Shown here: piece by piece, positions 33,081 through 41,331 of the stretch | Layout of the letters: each line of letters starts with the position of its first letter | How positions within the stretch are numbered: the first letter of the stretch is position 1 | Assembly: GCF_008629695.1 (NCBI RefSeq) | Contig: NZ_VWSH01000002.1 | Coordinates: forward strand, 775,410 to 839,409 | Direction: 5' to 3' | Origin: Taibaiella lutea | Lineage (GTDB): Bacteria > Bacteroidota > Bacteroidia > Chitinophagales > Chitinophagaceae | DNA: 64,000 bases | The notes under the pieces: model-generated | The model's input: only the letters and a program-made list of their open reading frames with translations | Told to the model about the DNA's origin: nothing | Database searches by the model: none | Made by a program: the position numbers and the translations under genes

Positions 33081-33497
33081 ATGAACATACAGCAAAACGA
33101 GAATAAGGCAATCGTGCTTTTTGATGGTGTTTGTAATCTTTGTAATACCTGGGTTCAAAGAATTATCAAAAATGACGCACATGATTATTTTCGTTTTGCT
33201 TCCCTTCAATCCGATATTGGTAAAAGTATTCTGAAACAATATCAGGTTTCATTGCCTCCTGATGCTGAAAGTGTTATACTGATTGAATCCGGTAAAACAT
33301 ATCTCTATTCTACAGCGGCTTTGCGAATTGCAGGCAAGCTTTCAGGCGCTTACAAACTATTATACCCCCTTTTGATTCTTCCCGAATTTTTACGTAACCC
33401 GCTTTATAAATTCATTGCCCGTAACCGTTACCGCTGGTGGGGTAAACAGGAAAGTTGTATGATGCCCTCAGAAAAGCTAAAGTCTAAGTTTCTGTAA
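33081..33497 (+). CDS. DCC-family thiol-disulfide oxidoreductase (DUF393/YuxK)
   Basis: A 138-residue protein with the family-defining Asp-Gly-x-Cys-x-x-Cys: VLFDGVCNLCNTWVQRII, with Cys18 and Cys21. Later parts FRFASLQSDIG and PLLILPEFLRNPLYKFIARN are also typical; the last segment may lie in the membrane interface. Predicted to exchange disulfides, with the substrate unknown. It is directly coupled to galE, with one base between stop and start. Confidence 0.87.
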   Translation: MNIQQNENKAIVLFDGVCNLCNTWVQRIIKNDAHDYFRFASLQSDIGKSILKQYQVSLPPDAESVILIESGKTYLYSTAALRIAGKLSGAYKLLYPLLILPEFLRNPLYKFIARNRYRWWGKQESCMMPSEKLKSKFL

Positions 33498-33575
33498 TGC
33501 TTTTGTCATAATTTAAGATTTCGTCGTTTTTATTACGCTTGTTTGGTATTTTTGATGTACATAAAATACTAAATA

Positions 33576-34487
33576 ATGATAAGGCATACAATTTTTACAT
33601 GCTTCTTTTTTGCATCAGCAACCATCCTGAATGCCCAGCCCAATGCAGAACTTCCTAATAATGAGTTTGACAATTGGTCAAGTCTTTACAATCCTGATGG
33701 TTGGGGAACTATTGAAAGTGCTTTCCAGTCAGACTTTGGAATTACTGTGAAAGATACAGATGACAAAAAGAACGGAGCCGCTTCTTTAAAATTAATCACC
33801 AGTGAATTAAATGGTTCTAAGCAGTATGGGCTTGCAGCAGTTGGCAGGACCTGGTATAGGACCAATCCGCATGGTATCCGCATTCAGGGCATACCTTATA
33901 CTTCAAGGCCGGATACCTTATGGCTGCTTTATAAATATACTACACCCGGGTCAGATACAGCCGCAGTTCAGATGGGACTTTATGCAAATCCGACAGGCGC
34001 TCAACAAGAATTTTCGCTGCAGGTTATTTATGCTATTTCACCAAAAACCGAATGGACATTGCGTCCATTCAAACTGTCTTCAAAATACAGCAGCACCCAA
34101 ACACCTGACAGCATTATATTCAACTTGTATTCCAGCTATACCAATGCTAACAGAACCATAGGATCTACATTACAGGTGGATGGCGTTTATTTCAATAGCC
34201 CGGGGAATGTTACATCTATTCACGATATGGACAAAGCAGGTGCCGACCTTAAAATTTATCCTAATCCGGCAAACGGTAAATTTATTTCTCTGAAAACAGA
34301 AGCGGATTTAAAGGGTTGTCAATTTGAAGTACATAGTATTTCCGGTAAAGATGTTATTCGCTTTAAACTTGACGGTTCGAAACGTTCGTTTGATATTTCA
34401 TCATTGAGCTCCGGTCCTTATTTATGGCTATTAGTTGATAAGGCCGGAGGAATTGTAAACAAAGGGAAACTGATTAAGACTAATTAA
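33576..34487 (+). CDS. T9SS type A cargo protein with carbohydrate-binding-like domain
   Basis: A 303-residue secreted protein. The signal peptide ends at ILNAQ (about residue 20). The section NNEFDNWSSLYNPDGWGTIE, followed by NGAASLKLIT and IPYTSRPDTLWLLYKYTTPG, resembles the PCMD/carbohydrate-binding jelly-roll of Bacteroidota surface proteins. The last 75 residues, from LKIYPNPANGKFISLKTEAD, are a type A sorting domain. No catalytic residues are apparent. It is monocistronic with a terminator. Confidence 0.83.
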   Translation: MIRHTIFTCFFFASATILNAQPNAELPNNEFDNWSSLYNPDGWGTIESAFQSDFGITVKDTDDKKNGAASLKLITSELNGSKQYGLAAVGRTWYRTNPHGIRIQGIPYTSRPDTLWLLYKYTTPGSDTAAVQMGLYANPTGAQQEFSLQVIYAISPKTEWTLRPFKLSSKYSSTQTPDSIIFNLYSSYTNANRTIGSTLQVDGVYFNSPGNVTSIHDMDKAGADLKIYPNPANGKFISLKTEADLKGCQFEVHSISGKDVIRFKLDGSKRSFDISSLSSGPYLWLLVDKAGGIVNKGKLIKTN

Positions 34488-34508
34488 GTTTAAACGTATC
34501 TGTTTATT

Positions 34509-34550
34509 AAAGCCGTCTTCTCATGCTCGTTGTGAGAGACGGCTTTTTAT
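34509..34550 (+). terminator. Terminator after the T9SS cargo gene
   Basis: AAAGCCGTC pairs with GACGGCTTT. An inner stem TCTCA/TGAGA extends it and TTATTTTA follows. Confidence 0.82.
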
Positions 34551-34715
34551 TTTACAGATTCATTCTTTGTCTTTATTATTTCTGTCCGTATTTTTTCACC
34601 GAAAACTATTCACCGCTTACCTATTTGCTTATAGTGTTAGCCTAAATTCGGTTTCTCACTGTGCTGATGCGGCATAATTTTGTAATCAATAAGTTAAACA
34701 CTTTAATCGCAATTT

Positions 34716-35150
34716 ATGAACCAGGCAATTATCCACAATAACAATAAACCTATAATTTCTATACTGGCTCCGGGTGATAAGATTCAGCATTATTCAAAAG
34801 ATGCCATGTTACTGGTGAATGATAAGCTTCCTAATCAAAATTTTAATCAGGATGATTTTGTATTGATAAAAGGAGTAGTAAGAAATCCGGAACATCACTG
34901 TAATGAGATGTTTCACATGTTGGAAGAGGGTAGGGTTATAGCTTTGGAGCAAGGCCGTGGCAGCTCATTTGAACATATGAAGGATGAAAGCGTATTGTTC
35001 CATGCATTGATACCGAAACAAACAAATTCTGAATACAAAGAAGTATTATTAAAAGGAAAGGAATGGTTGCGCAAAGCCTTTGCAGGTTGGCACCATGCTT
35101 ACCACGAAGTATTTGCCGCTGCTCAGGTAATAGCTATTCAGGCTTTGTAA
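34716..35150 (+). CDS. Hypothetical protein
   Basis: A 144-residue soluble protein that I do not recognise. It begins MNQAIIHNNNKPIISILAPG and has no signal peptide. A middle stretch RNPEHHCNEMFHMLEEGRVI with clustered His/Cys/Glu and the C-terminal FAGWHHAYHEVFAAAQVIAI give it an unusual number of histidines, suggesting a helical metal or cofactor site. A TAATTTTG -7 match lies just upstream (about 34674-34681). It is monocistronic. Confidence 0.65.
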   Translation: MNQAIIHNNNKPIISILAPGDKIQHYSKDAMLLVNDKLPNQNFNQDDFVLIKGVVRNPEHHCNEMFHMLEEGRVIALEQGRGSSFEHMKDESVLFHALIPKQTNSEYKEVLLKGKEWLRKAFAGWHHAYHEVFAAAQVIAIQAL

Positions 35151-35157
35151 AAATCCA

Positions 35158-35190
35158 AACGCTATAAGGACTTTAAGCCCTTATAGCGTT
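35158..35190. terminator. Bidirectional terminator
   Basis: AACGCTATAAGG (35158-35169) pairs perfectly with CCTTATAGCGTT (35179-35190), between convergent genes. No strong T-tract follows on the plus strand. Confidence 0.65.
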
Positions 35191-35245
35191 GATTGTAAAT
35201 TGTACTTACCACTTCACTTGGAGTTTAAAAGAATCTGTATCAATA

Positions 35246-35641
35246 TCAGGAAACAGCCGGAATATCTTCCGCCAGCATTTCATTGCCTGCTTTATCGTAA
35301 TAGATACATTTCATTTTGACCATATCCACAATCCACTTTTCAACGCCTGCATTTGCAGATTGCTGGCAAAAGGTCGGATAATCTGTTTTTCCTAACTGAT
35401 GCACTTTTAAGGCATGTTCAAGGTTTTCGGGAGAAGCAGGCGCCGCAATTTCTTTTGCAAGCCATTTGGCATTTGCGTCAATACTGAAATTATCCTGCCC
35501 TTTATATAATATATGCCCGTCCGAAACATAATGCTCGTAAGAGGTAACGCCTAAGGATTTCATCTCCTGAACATACTTTGGGAAATCCGCTCCGCTTTTT
35601 ACCTTGGCGTGTGCCGATTGTATTTGCTCTAATGTGAACAT
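35246..35641 (-). CDS. DUF1398 family protein (YbcV-like)
   Basis: A 131-residue cytoplasmic protein. IQSAHAKVKSGADFPKYVQE, LKSLGVTSYEHYVSDGHILY (reading SLGVTSYEHYV) and the section KTDYPTFCQQSANAGVEKWI match DUF1398. The final part MKCIYYDKAGNEMLAEDIP is the conserved end. The function is unknown. It is transcribed leftwards after the accessory GNAT/SUKH/VOC set but is separated from it by 126 bases. Confidence 0.85.
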   Translation of the reverse strand: MFTLEQIQSAHAKVKSGADFPKYVQEMKSLGVTSYEHYVSDGHILYKGQDNFSIDANAKWLAKEIAAPASPENLEHALKVHQLGKTDYPTFCQQSANAGVEKWIVDMVKMKCIYYDKAGNEMLAEDIPAVS

Positions 35642-35767
35642 GGTTTAATAGTTTTATTGTTGTATGGTTGATACACATTTGATGATATAATAGTATTCAA
35701 TTTTGAAGTTGTATAATCTTATAGGTTTTTAAAACCTATAAGATTTGCTTCCAGATAATGGATTGCT

Positions 35768-36421
35768 TCATCTATAATTTAGTTCATGCAATCTGCCATG
35801 CTCTTCAAACTTTACATACACAGGATATCTTACCGCTTTTGTATCGGTAGGAAACCAATTTCTTTCATTGCCTGAAATTACAAATAATCCTTCGCTGCTT
35901 CCCAGGGCACAGAAATTCTCTCTCGGTGGCTGTTTTTCGTAATACGGCAGATCGTAACGTTCGCTGAGTGCTTCGCCAAACTGCAATACATTTTCATTTA
36001 CAAGACCAACTTCACTGATATTTAAAATGGTTGCTGTACTAAATGCATCATTGCTTTTAATATCATTATCAAATCTCAGGATAAATTCGAGTATATTTTG
36101 ATTGTCGTCATAGAAATAAACAGATTTGGCATTCCAGTTTTCAAAATCTACAATGACGTTGTGGTTTTCAAAAGGTATTAATGCAATGCTGCGGCTTAAC
36201 CATTCAATGGCTTCGTTCAGCTTATTGCAGGGAATTTCAAAAGCAATATGGTAAACGGGTTGTAATGTTTCTGTAATCCGGAAAGTAAGCCGGGAATGCC
36301 CTGCGTTATAGCTTATGCTTTGTTCGTCTTTATGAACCGTATTTAATTGCAGTTTGTTACTATAAAATTTTTCAATTGATTGCAGGTCTGCCGTTAATAG
36401 TTCGACTTCCAGGATTTTCAT
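35768..36421 (-). CDS. Tandem VOC (glyoxalase/dioxygenase-fold) protein
   Basis: A 217-residue protein made of two vicinal-oxygen-chelate units: residues 1-115 (MKILEVELLTADLQSIEKFY ... VYFYDDNQNILEFI) and about 130-217 (ILNISEVGLVNENVLQFGEA ... ). The first unit has the conserved HIAFEIP and DDNQNILEF near the metal ligands, where His78 and Glu112-type residues are plausible. The second unit is shorter and degenerate. The substrate is unknown. It follows the SUKH gene by 15 bases, so they are probably co-transcribed. Confidence 0.8.
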   Translation of the reverse strand: MKILEVELLTADLQSIEKFYSNKLQLNTVHKDEQSISYNAGHSRLTFRITETLQPVYHIAFEIPCNKLNEAIEWLSRSIALIPFENHNVIVDFENWNAKSVYFYDDNQNILEFILRFDNDIKSNDAFSTATILNISEVGLVNENVLQFGEALSERYDLPYYEKQPPRENFCALGSSEGLFVISGNERNWFPTDTKAVRYPVYVKFEEHGRLHELNYR

Positions 36422-36436
36422 CGCTTTCAGGTTTCA

Positions 36437-36898
36437 TCATTCTCGATTAAGAAATTGCTCTTGTTGCCAAAAAATGCCACGTTCTCCAAATATTCCATTA
36501 CCATCAAGGTATTTGTCAATAAACTCAAATATAGAATTACTGAAAATTATATCTGCGCTCGATGAATGGTCATTGTTTATTATCTGATAAGAATCTTCAG
36601 AAATATTGATTTCCCACGTGTCCGAGTAAATCATATATTCTGCAAAATAAATCCTGTTACTTGGTAATTCAGCTTTGTATTCTGAGATCTCTTCAAGTGG
36701 AATAATCCTAAAAAGATAATCAAGTGTCTCAAAGCCGTTAGCTGTCAAATAGAACTCTTTTATTTCAAATGGCAATTTAATATTTACTCTTTCTTCAAAT
36801 GTTTTGATTTCCTCTATTGTAGCAGGTGGATTGAGTGCTATACCCAGTTCTATACTTTGTTTTTTGTATTTTTCTAATAAGAATTCTAATTTGTTCAT
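36437..36898 (-). CDS. SMI1/KNR4 (SUKH) family protein, possible orphan immunity protein
   Basis: A 153-residue SUKH-fold protein with ATIEEIKTFEERVNIKLPFE, FYLTANGF (usual FY...NG motif), RIIPLEEI and a C-terminal FSNSIFEFIDKYLDGNGIFG. SUKH proteins in bacteria commonly neutralise secreted polymorphic toxins. No toxin gene is adjacent, so it may be an orphan. The DNA is visibly more AT-rich than its neighbours, consistent with transfer. It lies between a tandem GNAT gene (21 bases upstream) and a VOC gene (15 bases downstream). Confidence 0.82.
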   Translation of the reverse strand: MNKLEFLLEKYKKQSIELGIALNPPATIEEIKTFEERVNIKLPFEIKEFYLTANGFETLDYLFRIIPLEEISEYKAELPSNRIYFAEYMIYSDTWEINISEDSYQIINNDHSSSADIIFSNSIFEFIDKYLDGNGIFGERGIFWQQEQFLNRE

Positions 36899-36919
36899 GA
36901 TAAGAGATTATTTCAAAAT

Positions 36920-37762
36920 TTATCTCAAACTCATCTCCATCTCATATTGCACTACCGGTTTCTGTAATCCCATATTTTCTAAAAAAGCATTGGTTGCTAT
37001 ATCTTTATCATCCACATTAATCATTGCCATTTCGGCCGTATAATCAACAGCTATAACATTCAAAAGTTGACTTGCTATTCGATGTCTTCTGTATTCCTTA
37101 CCCACAGCCAGTTGCTGTATTCTTTTAGTATTCGGATTGTAAATGATATAACCTGTTAATGCATCTTGTTTATAAGCTCCCAATGCGATATTGCTTTCTT
37201 TCAGTTGTTCGATTGCCATAAAAGAATTGGACCAGGATGGCTGCCAGTCCCAAAACGATTGTAGTTTTTCCCTGTCATAACGTTCCAGTGTTTTAATGTT
37301 TATATCTGATGTTGTATTGCCGGTATGGACAGTTCCTTTGTAGCAATTCAAAGTTCGGGAAATCTTAAAACCGGTAGCTTCATAAATCTTTATTGCAGGT
37401 TTATTTATAGTGATGACTTCTAAAATTATTTTATCAAAACCTTTTGCTATGAGCACCGGTATAATAAACTTATACATCTGCATGGTAAGTTTCTGTCCAC
37501 GCATTTCAGGAATCACTCCGGTGCCGCCGTTATAAGCGTAAAGTTGTTTATTAATGATGTCCTGACCATGTAATATATAGCCCACCAATTTCCCATCTTC
37601 AAAAGCGCCGACAGAAATTTCCGGATTCAGGTTTTCACTTTTTATTTTGCCTTCCAATTGTTCGAGGCTCAATTTGAACGGCACTACATAATCGGAGAAT
37701 GCTTCGTTAAATGTATCAAGAATGGTTGTGAAAGGCACACCTTGTAATGTCCGGAAAGTCAT
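36920..37762 (-). CDS. Tandem GNAT-family N-acetyltransferase
   Basis: A 280-residue protein with two acetyltransferase units. In the N-terminal unit, YNGGTGVIPEMRGQKLTMQM holds the acetyl-CoA loop. The C-terminal unit has YNPNTKRIQQLAVGKEYRRH followed by RIASQLLNV, the typical R-x-x-G/R-I-A loop. The section DYVVPFKLSLEQLEGKI at the start resembles the PF13527-like N-terminal region. The substrate is unknown. It is close to the SUKH gene and likely in the same transcription unit. Confidence 0.85.
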   Translation of the reverse strand: MTFRTLQGVPFTTILDTFNEAFSDYVVPFKLSLEQLEGKIKSENLNPEISVGAFEDGKLVGYILHGQDIINKQLYAYNGGTGVIPEMRGQKLTMQMYKFIIPVLIAKGFDKIILEVITINKPAIKIYEATGFKISRTLNCYKGTVHTGNTTSDINIKTLERYDREKLQSFWDWQPSWSNSFMAIEQLKESNIALGAYKQDALTGYIIYNPNTKRIQQLAVGKEYRRHRIASQLLNVIAVDYTAEMAMINVDDKDIATNAFLENMGLQKPVVQYEMEMSLR

Positions 37763-37817
37763 ATTAATATTTGGAGTTGATAATCTAAGCCAGGTTATGG
37801 TTGGTAAATCGTCTTAT

Positions 37818-38099
37818 TTAAAATAATACGTCGGCTATTTCGGGTGTCTTGTCAAAAACGCTTTTTGCAAAAGGGCATAAAGGCAATATTTTGATATTGC
37901 TTTCCCTTGCAAAGGCAACTGCCTGCATTACCAGCTTTTTACCTACGCCTTGTCCTCCGAATGCAGGATTAACTTCGGTATGGTCTATTATTAACTTGGT
38001 ATCGCCGGCCCATGTATAGGTCATTAAACCTGCTTCGGTGTCATTTTCTAAGGCACGGAAATAGCCGTTTTTTTCGTGATTTACTTGTTCTATATGCAT
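37818..38099 (-). CDS. GNAT-like acetyltransferase, YidJ/NatD-short type
   Basis: A 93-residue protein of the short GNAT family (GCN5-related, YjdJ-like). Features are GYFRALENDTEAGLMTYTWA, IDHTEVNPAFGGQGVGKKLV with the acetyl-CoA loop GGQGVG, and ILPLCPFAKSVFDKTPEIAD near the C-terminus. ATG at 38099 (MHIEQVNHEKNGYF) is preferred to a longer frame. It is the first gene of the leftward accessory cluster. Confidence 0.86.
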   Translation of the reverse strand: MHIEQVNHEKNGYFRALENDTEAGLMTYTWAGDTKLIIDHTEVNPAFGGQGVGKKLVMQAVAFARESNIKILPLCPFAKSVFDKTPEIADVLF

Positions 38100-38379
38100 T
38101 TTCGTTTTTTGAGATTTTGTTTGATTAACTGTTTTACACAAAAAATGTTTAAAGGTTTGAAAATAAAGGTAGGGCATTTCGCTTTATCTGCAAGTGTTGA
38201 AAAAACAACATAGAATAGGTAGGTGAATCGCGCTTTTAGCTTCCTCATTTTTCTTCAAAGAGGGGAACGCGTAAGAAAAAATGGTTTTTAAAAAAGCACA
38301 GATGTACCATTATTTGGCATGATTGTCCTATGGCTTACTTACATGCTTTTCCGTCTTTAGTTATAGCAATAGGTGTTTT

Positions 38380-40470
38380 ATGGAAAACAAAGTATCTGGT
38401 CGGACCGGAAAAGTATGGAGATTATTCGCCGCCCTGTTTTTATTGATGGTTGTGGTTCCCGGAGCGGACGCACAGCAATATACATTGGAATGGCAAAAGG
38501 CTTATGACTGGGATAGCCAGATGTCAACTGGAGATCAGGCTTTTGATATTCAGGCTACCAATGATAACGGATATATACTTGCAGGCAGAACAAACCTGGA
38601 TATTTTGTGGGATGCAAAAGGGCGTGTAACAAAACTGAACAGCGCAGGTGCAGTGGAATGGGATAAAATGTATGGAGACAGTACAGCCACTTGTTATCTG
38701 AATTCGATAAGGCAAACACAGGATGGTGGGTATATTGCCCTGGGAAGCATGACGGCAATGAACACTACAACCGGAATGGCAAGCGGCTGGCATGGCAGTT
38801 ATGATCTTCTTGTTCTGAAGCTGGATGCATCGGGAAATGTTCAGTGGCATAAATGTTTAGGCGGTTCTTCTGATGAAGAGCCGGGAGCAATCAGGCAGAC
38901 GGCTGACGGAGGCTATATTGTTTCGGGAAGTACTGCTTCCGATGATGGTGATGTTCCTGACAACAACCATTTTGATATAAATAATCCTTCTTTTGATTTA
39001 TGGCTGATAAAGCTGAATGCATCGGGTAATATTGTCTGGCAGCATACTTATGGCGGCTCTTCGGACGAGATTGCGGCTGGAACAGAGGTATTGTCTGATG
39101 GCAGTTTTATTGTATGTGGTAATACAAGTTCTAATGACGGCGATGTAAGCGGCAGCCACGGTTTGTATCCCGACGGATGGATCCTGAAAGTAACTTCCAA
39201 CGGAACTTTTTTATGGCAAAGATGTTTCGGAAGCTCCGGTGAAGAACGATTTTTTAATATAGTCTCCACCACCGACAATGGCTTTATGGCAGCGGGTTAT
39301 ACTTCTGATAACGGCGGCAATGTAACAGGCTTTCATGGAGGCTTCTATGATGCATGGGTAGTTAAAATAAATAGCGCAGGTAATCAGGAATGGCAAAGAA
39401 CCATTGGCGGCAGCGGCACTGAAATGGCGGGTGCTGTAAAGCAATTACCTGATGGTGGATATGCAGTAGCGGGTGAAGGAAATTCTGCTGACGGTGATGT
39501 GCCGGCTTTATCGGGTGAAAGGGATGTATGGGTTTGCTATCTTTCCAATGATGGCGGCATTACAGGTTCGCAGGATTTTGGGGGCATTAATAATGATGGA
39601 TATTACGGCGGATGGTCTGCCATGTATTTAGGTGTCAATATAACCACCACAATTGACAATGGGCTTGCCGTAACGGCCAGTACTCAGTCTCCCGACATAC
39701 CCGGATTTGTTGACAACAGTGAGTTTTATGTGATAAAACTTAAAGGAAAGCCAGGCTGCGATACAACCGTAACGGTATCGGACACTGTTATCTGCAACAG
39801 CGATCCTTTTCTTGTAACACTGCACAGTACCATTATGGGCGGTGACAGTTACCGTTGGGTCAATTCGGTTCCGGGGCCGGCTATTACGGTTGTTTTACCG
39901 GGTACTTATTTCTGTAATGTATTGACAGGATGTAATTTTCATACGGATACGATACATGTATTACTGCCGGTCGCGTTGCCGCAAAGCCTGGGATTAGATA
40001 ATGTCAATGTATGTAAAGGCAGCGATTTCATAATCGGAAATAAAGAAAGTATAAAGGGTATTCAGTACTTATGGAATACAGGAGAGCGACAATCTTTCAT
40101 TCATCCTGAAAAAGAAGGTGTTTATACACTTTCGGTATCGAACGGCTGTGACAGCAGGGATGATTCGGCTAATGTTACGTTTATGGAATGCAATCAGTGC
40201 TTATTTGTTCCCAATGCATTTTCGCCTGATGGAGATGGGTTGAACGATGTTTTCGGTGCAAGGAATTTGTGTGAGATTAAAAGCTTTCAGATACAGGTTT
40301 ATAACCGTTGGGGGCAGCTTGTATTCAACGCAAATAACATTGCTGAAAAGTGGGACGGCACTTATAATAATGGTGTTGCAGATGTCGGGGCTTATTTTTA
40401 TCAGATATCTTTTACATCGGCTGATAACACGATACAGTATAGAAAAGGCGAAATTATGTTGATAAGATAA
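38380..40470 (+). CDS. T9SS type B (CHU_C) cargo protein with beta-propeller-like repeats
   Basis: A 696-residue secreted or surface protein. ATG at 38380 (MENKVSGRTGKVWRLFAALF) precedes a signal peptide ending GADAQ; a longer frame from 38323 adds only unrelated residues. About ten repeats follow the pattern LIKLNASGNIVWQHTYGGSS / GGYIVSGSTASDDGDV, each around 50-60 residues, resembling the repeats of Bacteroidota beta-propeller-type surface proteins. A Cys-containing Ig-like part follows (DTVICNSDPFLVTL). The last 90 residues (FVPNAFSPDGDGLNDVFG ... YRKGEIMLIR) are the type B gliding-motility-associated sorting domain. It is monocistronic. Confidence 0.88.
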   Translation: MENKVSGRTGKVWRLFAALFLLMVVVPGADAQQYTLEWQKAYDWDSQMSTGDQAFDIQATNDNGYILAGRTNLDILWDAKGRVTKLNSAGAVEWDKMYGDSTATCYLNSIRQTQDGGYIALGSMTAMNTTTGMASGWHGSYDLLVLKLDASGNVQWHKCLGGSSDEEPGAIRQTADGGYIVSGSTASDDGDVPDNNHFDINNPSFDLWLIKLNASGNIVWQHTYGGSSDEIAAGTEVLSDGSFIVCGNTSSNDGDVSGSHGLYPDGWILKVTSNGTFLWQRCFGSSGEERFFNIVSTTDNGFMAAGYTSDNGGNVTGFHGGFYDAWVVKINSAGNQEWQRTIGGSGTEMAGAVKQLPDGGYAVAGEGNSADGDVPALSGERDVWVCYLSNDGGITGSQDFGGINNDGYYGGWSAMYLGVNITTTIDNGLAVTASTQSPDIPGFVDNSEFYVIKLKGKPGCDTTVTVSDTVICNSDPFLVTLHSTIMGGDSYRWVNSVPGPAITVVLPGTYFCNVLTGCNFHTDTIHVLLPVALPQSLGLDNVNVCKGSDFIIGNKESIKGIQYLWNTGERQSFIHPEKEGVYTLSVSNGCDSRDDSANVTFMECNQCLFVPNAFSPDGDGLNDVFGARNLCEIKSFQIQVYNRWGQLVFNANNIAEKWDGTYNNGVADVGAYFYQISFTSADNTIQYRKGEIMLIR

Positions 40471-40553
40471 CAGGCATAGTATGAATCAGTACGGGCCTGT
40501 GTTTCTACATGGGCCTTTGTTTTTCAGGTTTGAAACTTTTTGTTTTGTGAATA

Positions 40554-41132
40554 TTAATTATCCTGACTAAAGGTTTCATTGCCTTTTATGAGTGTATAAA
40601 CGGCCATGTCGCTGAATTTTTCCTTGAAATAGATACGATCCGTATAATGGGCTTCTTTTTTGAAACCCAATTGTTCAAGAAGGAAAACAGAACCTCTATT
40701 GTTTGGTGAAACTTTTGCTTCTATTGTATGTAAGCTCATTGTTCCCAATCCAAATTTGAGAATGGCTTCAACGGCTTCTATTGCAATGTTCTTGCCCCAG
40801 TAATCAACGGAAAGCTCGCCACCTATTTCTGCACGGAAATTGGGAATGTCGATATTATTAAACCCGCATGTACCGATAATCGTTTTATTGTCACGTAATA
40901 TTCCCGCCCAGGCAATGGCTTGTTTATTTTGATATGCAAGTGTTACTCTTTCTACAAGTTTTACAGCGCTTTCGCGGTCTTCCATGTTGTGTCTTGCAAT
41001 GAATTGATTGACACGACCGCTTGCCCTCATTTTAAAGATCTCTTCCGCATCATCTTGTGTAATAGCACGAAGCGTAAGCCTCTTTGTTTTTAAGACCGGA
41101 AATGTATCAAAAATATTTTGGTTCAGTTGCAT
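40554..41132 (-). CDS. RimJ/RimL-type GNAT N-acetyltransferase
   Basis: A 192-residue acetyltransferase. ATG at 41132 gives MQLNQNIFDTFPVLKTKRLT, with the family start LKTKRLTLRAITQDDAEEIF. GTCGFNNIDIPNFRAEIGGE and LSVDYWGKNIAIEAVEAILK (acetyl-CoA loop WGKNIA) are diagnostic. EAKVSPNNRGSVFLLEQLGF is the conserved C-terminal element. Members acetylate ribosomal-protein N-termini or small amines; the substrate is unknown. It stands alone on the minus strand. Confidence 0.9.
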   Translation of the reverse strand: MQLNQNIFDTFPVLKTKRLTLRAITQDDAEEIFKMRASGRVNQFIARHNMEDRESAVKLVERVTLAYQNKQAIAWAGILRDNKTIIGTCGFNNIDIPNFRAEIGGELSVDYWGKNIAIEAVEAILKFGLGTMSLHTIEAKVSPNNRGSVFLLEQLGFKKEAHYTDRIYFKEKFSDMAVYTLIKGNETFSQDN

Positions 41133-41331
41133 TATGCGATCAGATAGGTTATTGGTAAATATACATCTTGTTTTGTTGCAAATCAATACGGACAATTGAC
41201 TAACATTTAACTTAAAGGATACTTAAATCACAATACAATCACATAAACAAGGCAACTTTTCTGTTGTTGTTATAAGACATCCGGTAATGATTACTTACCG
41301 GTGTTTTTCTCATCTTTTAAAACTTACGATT

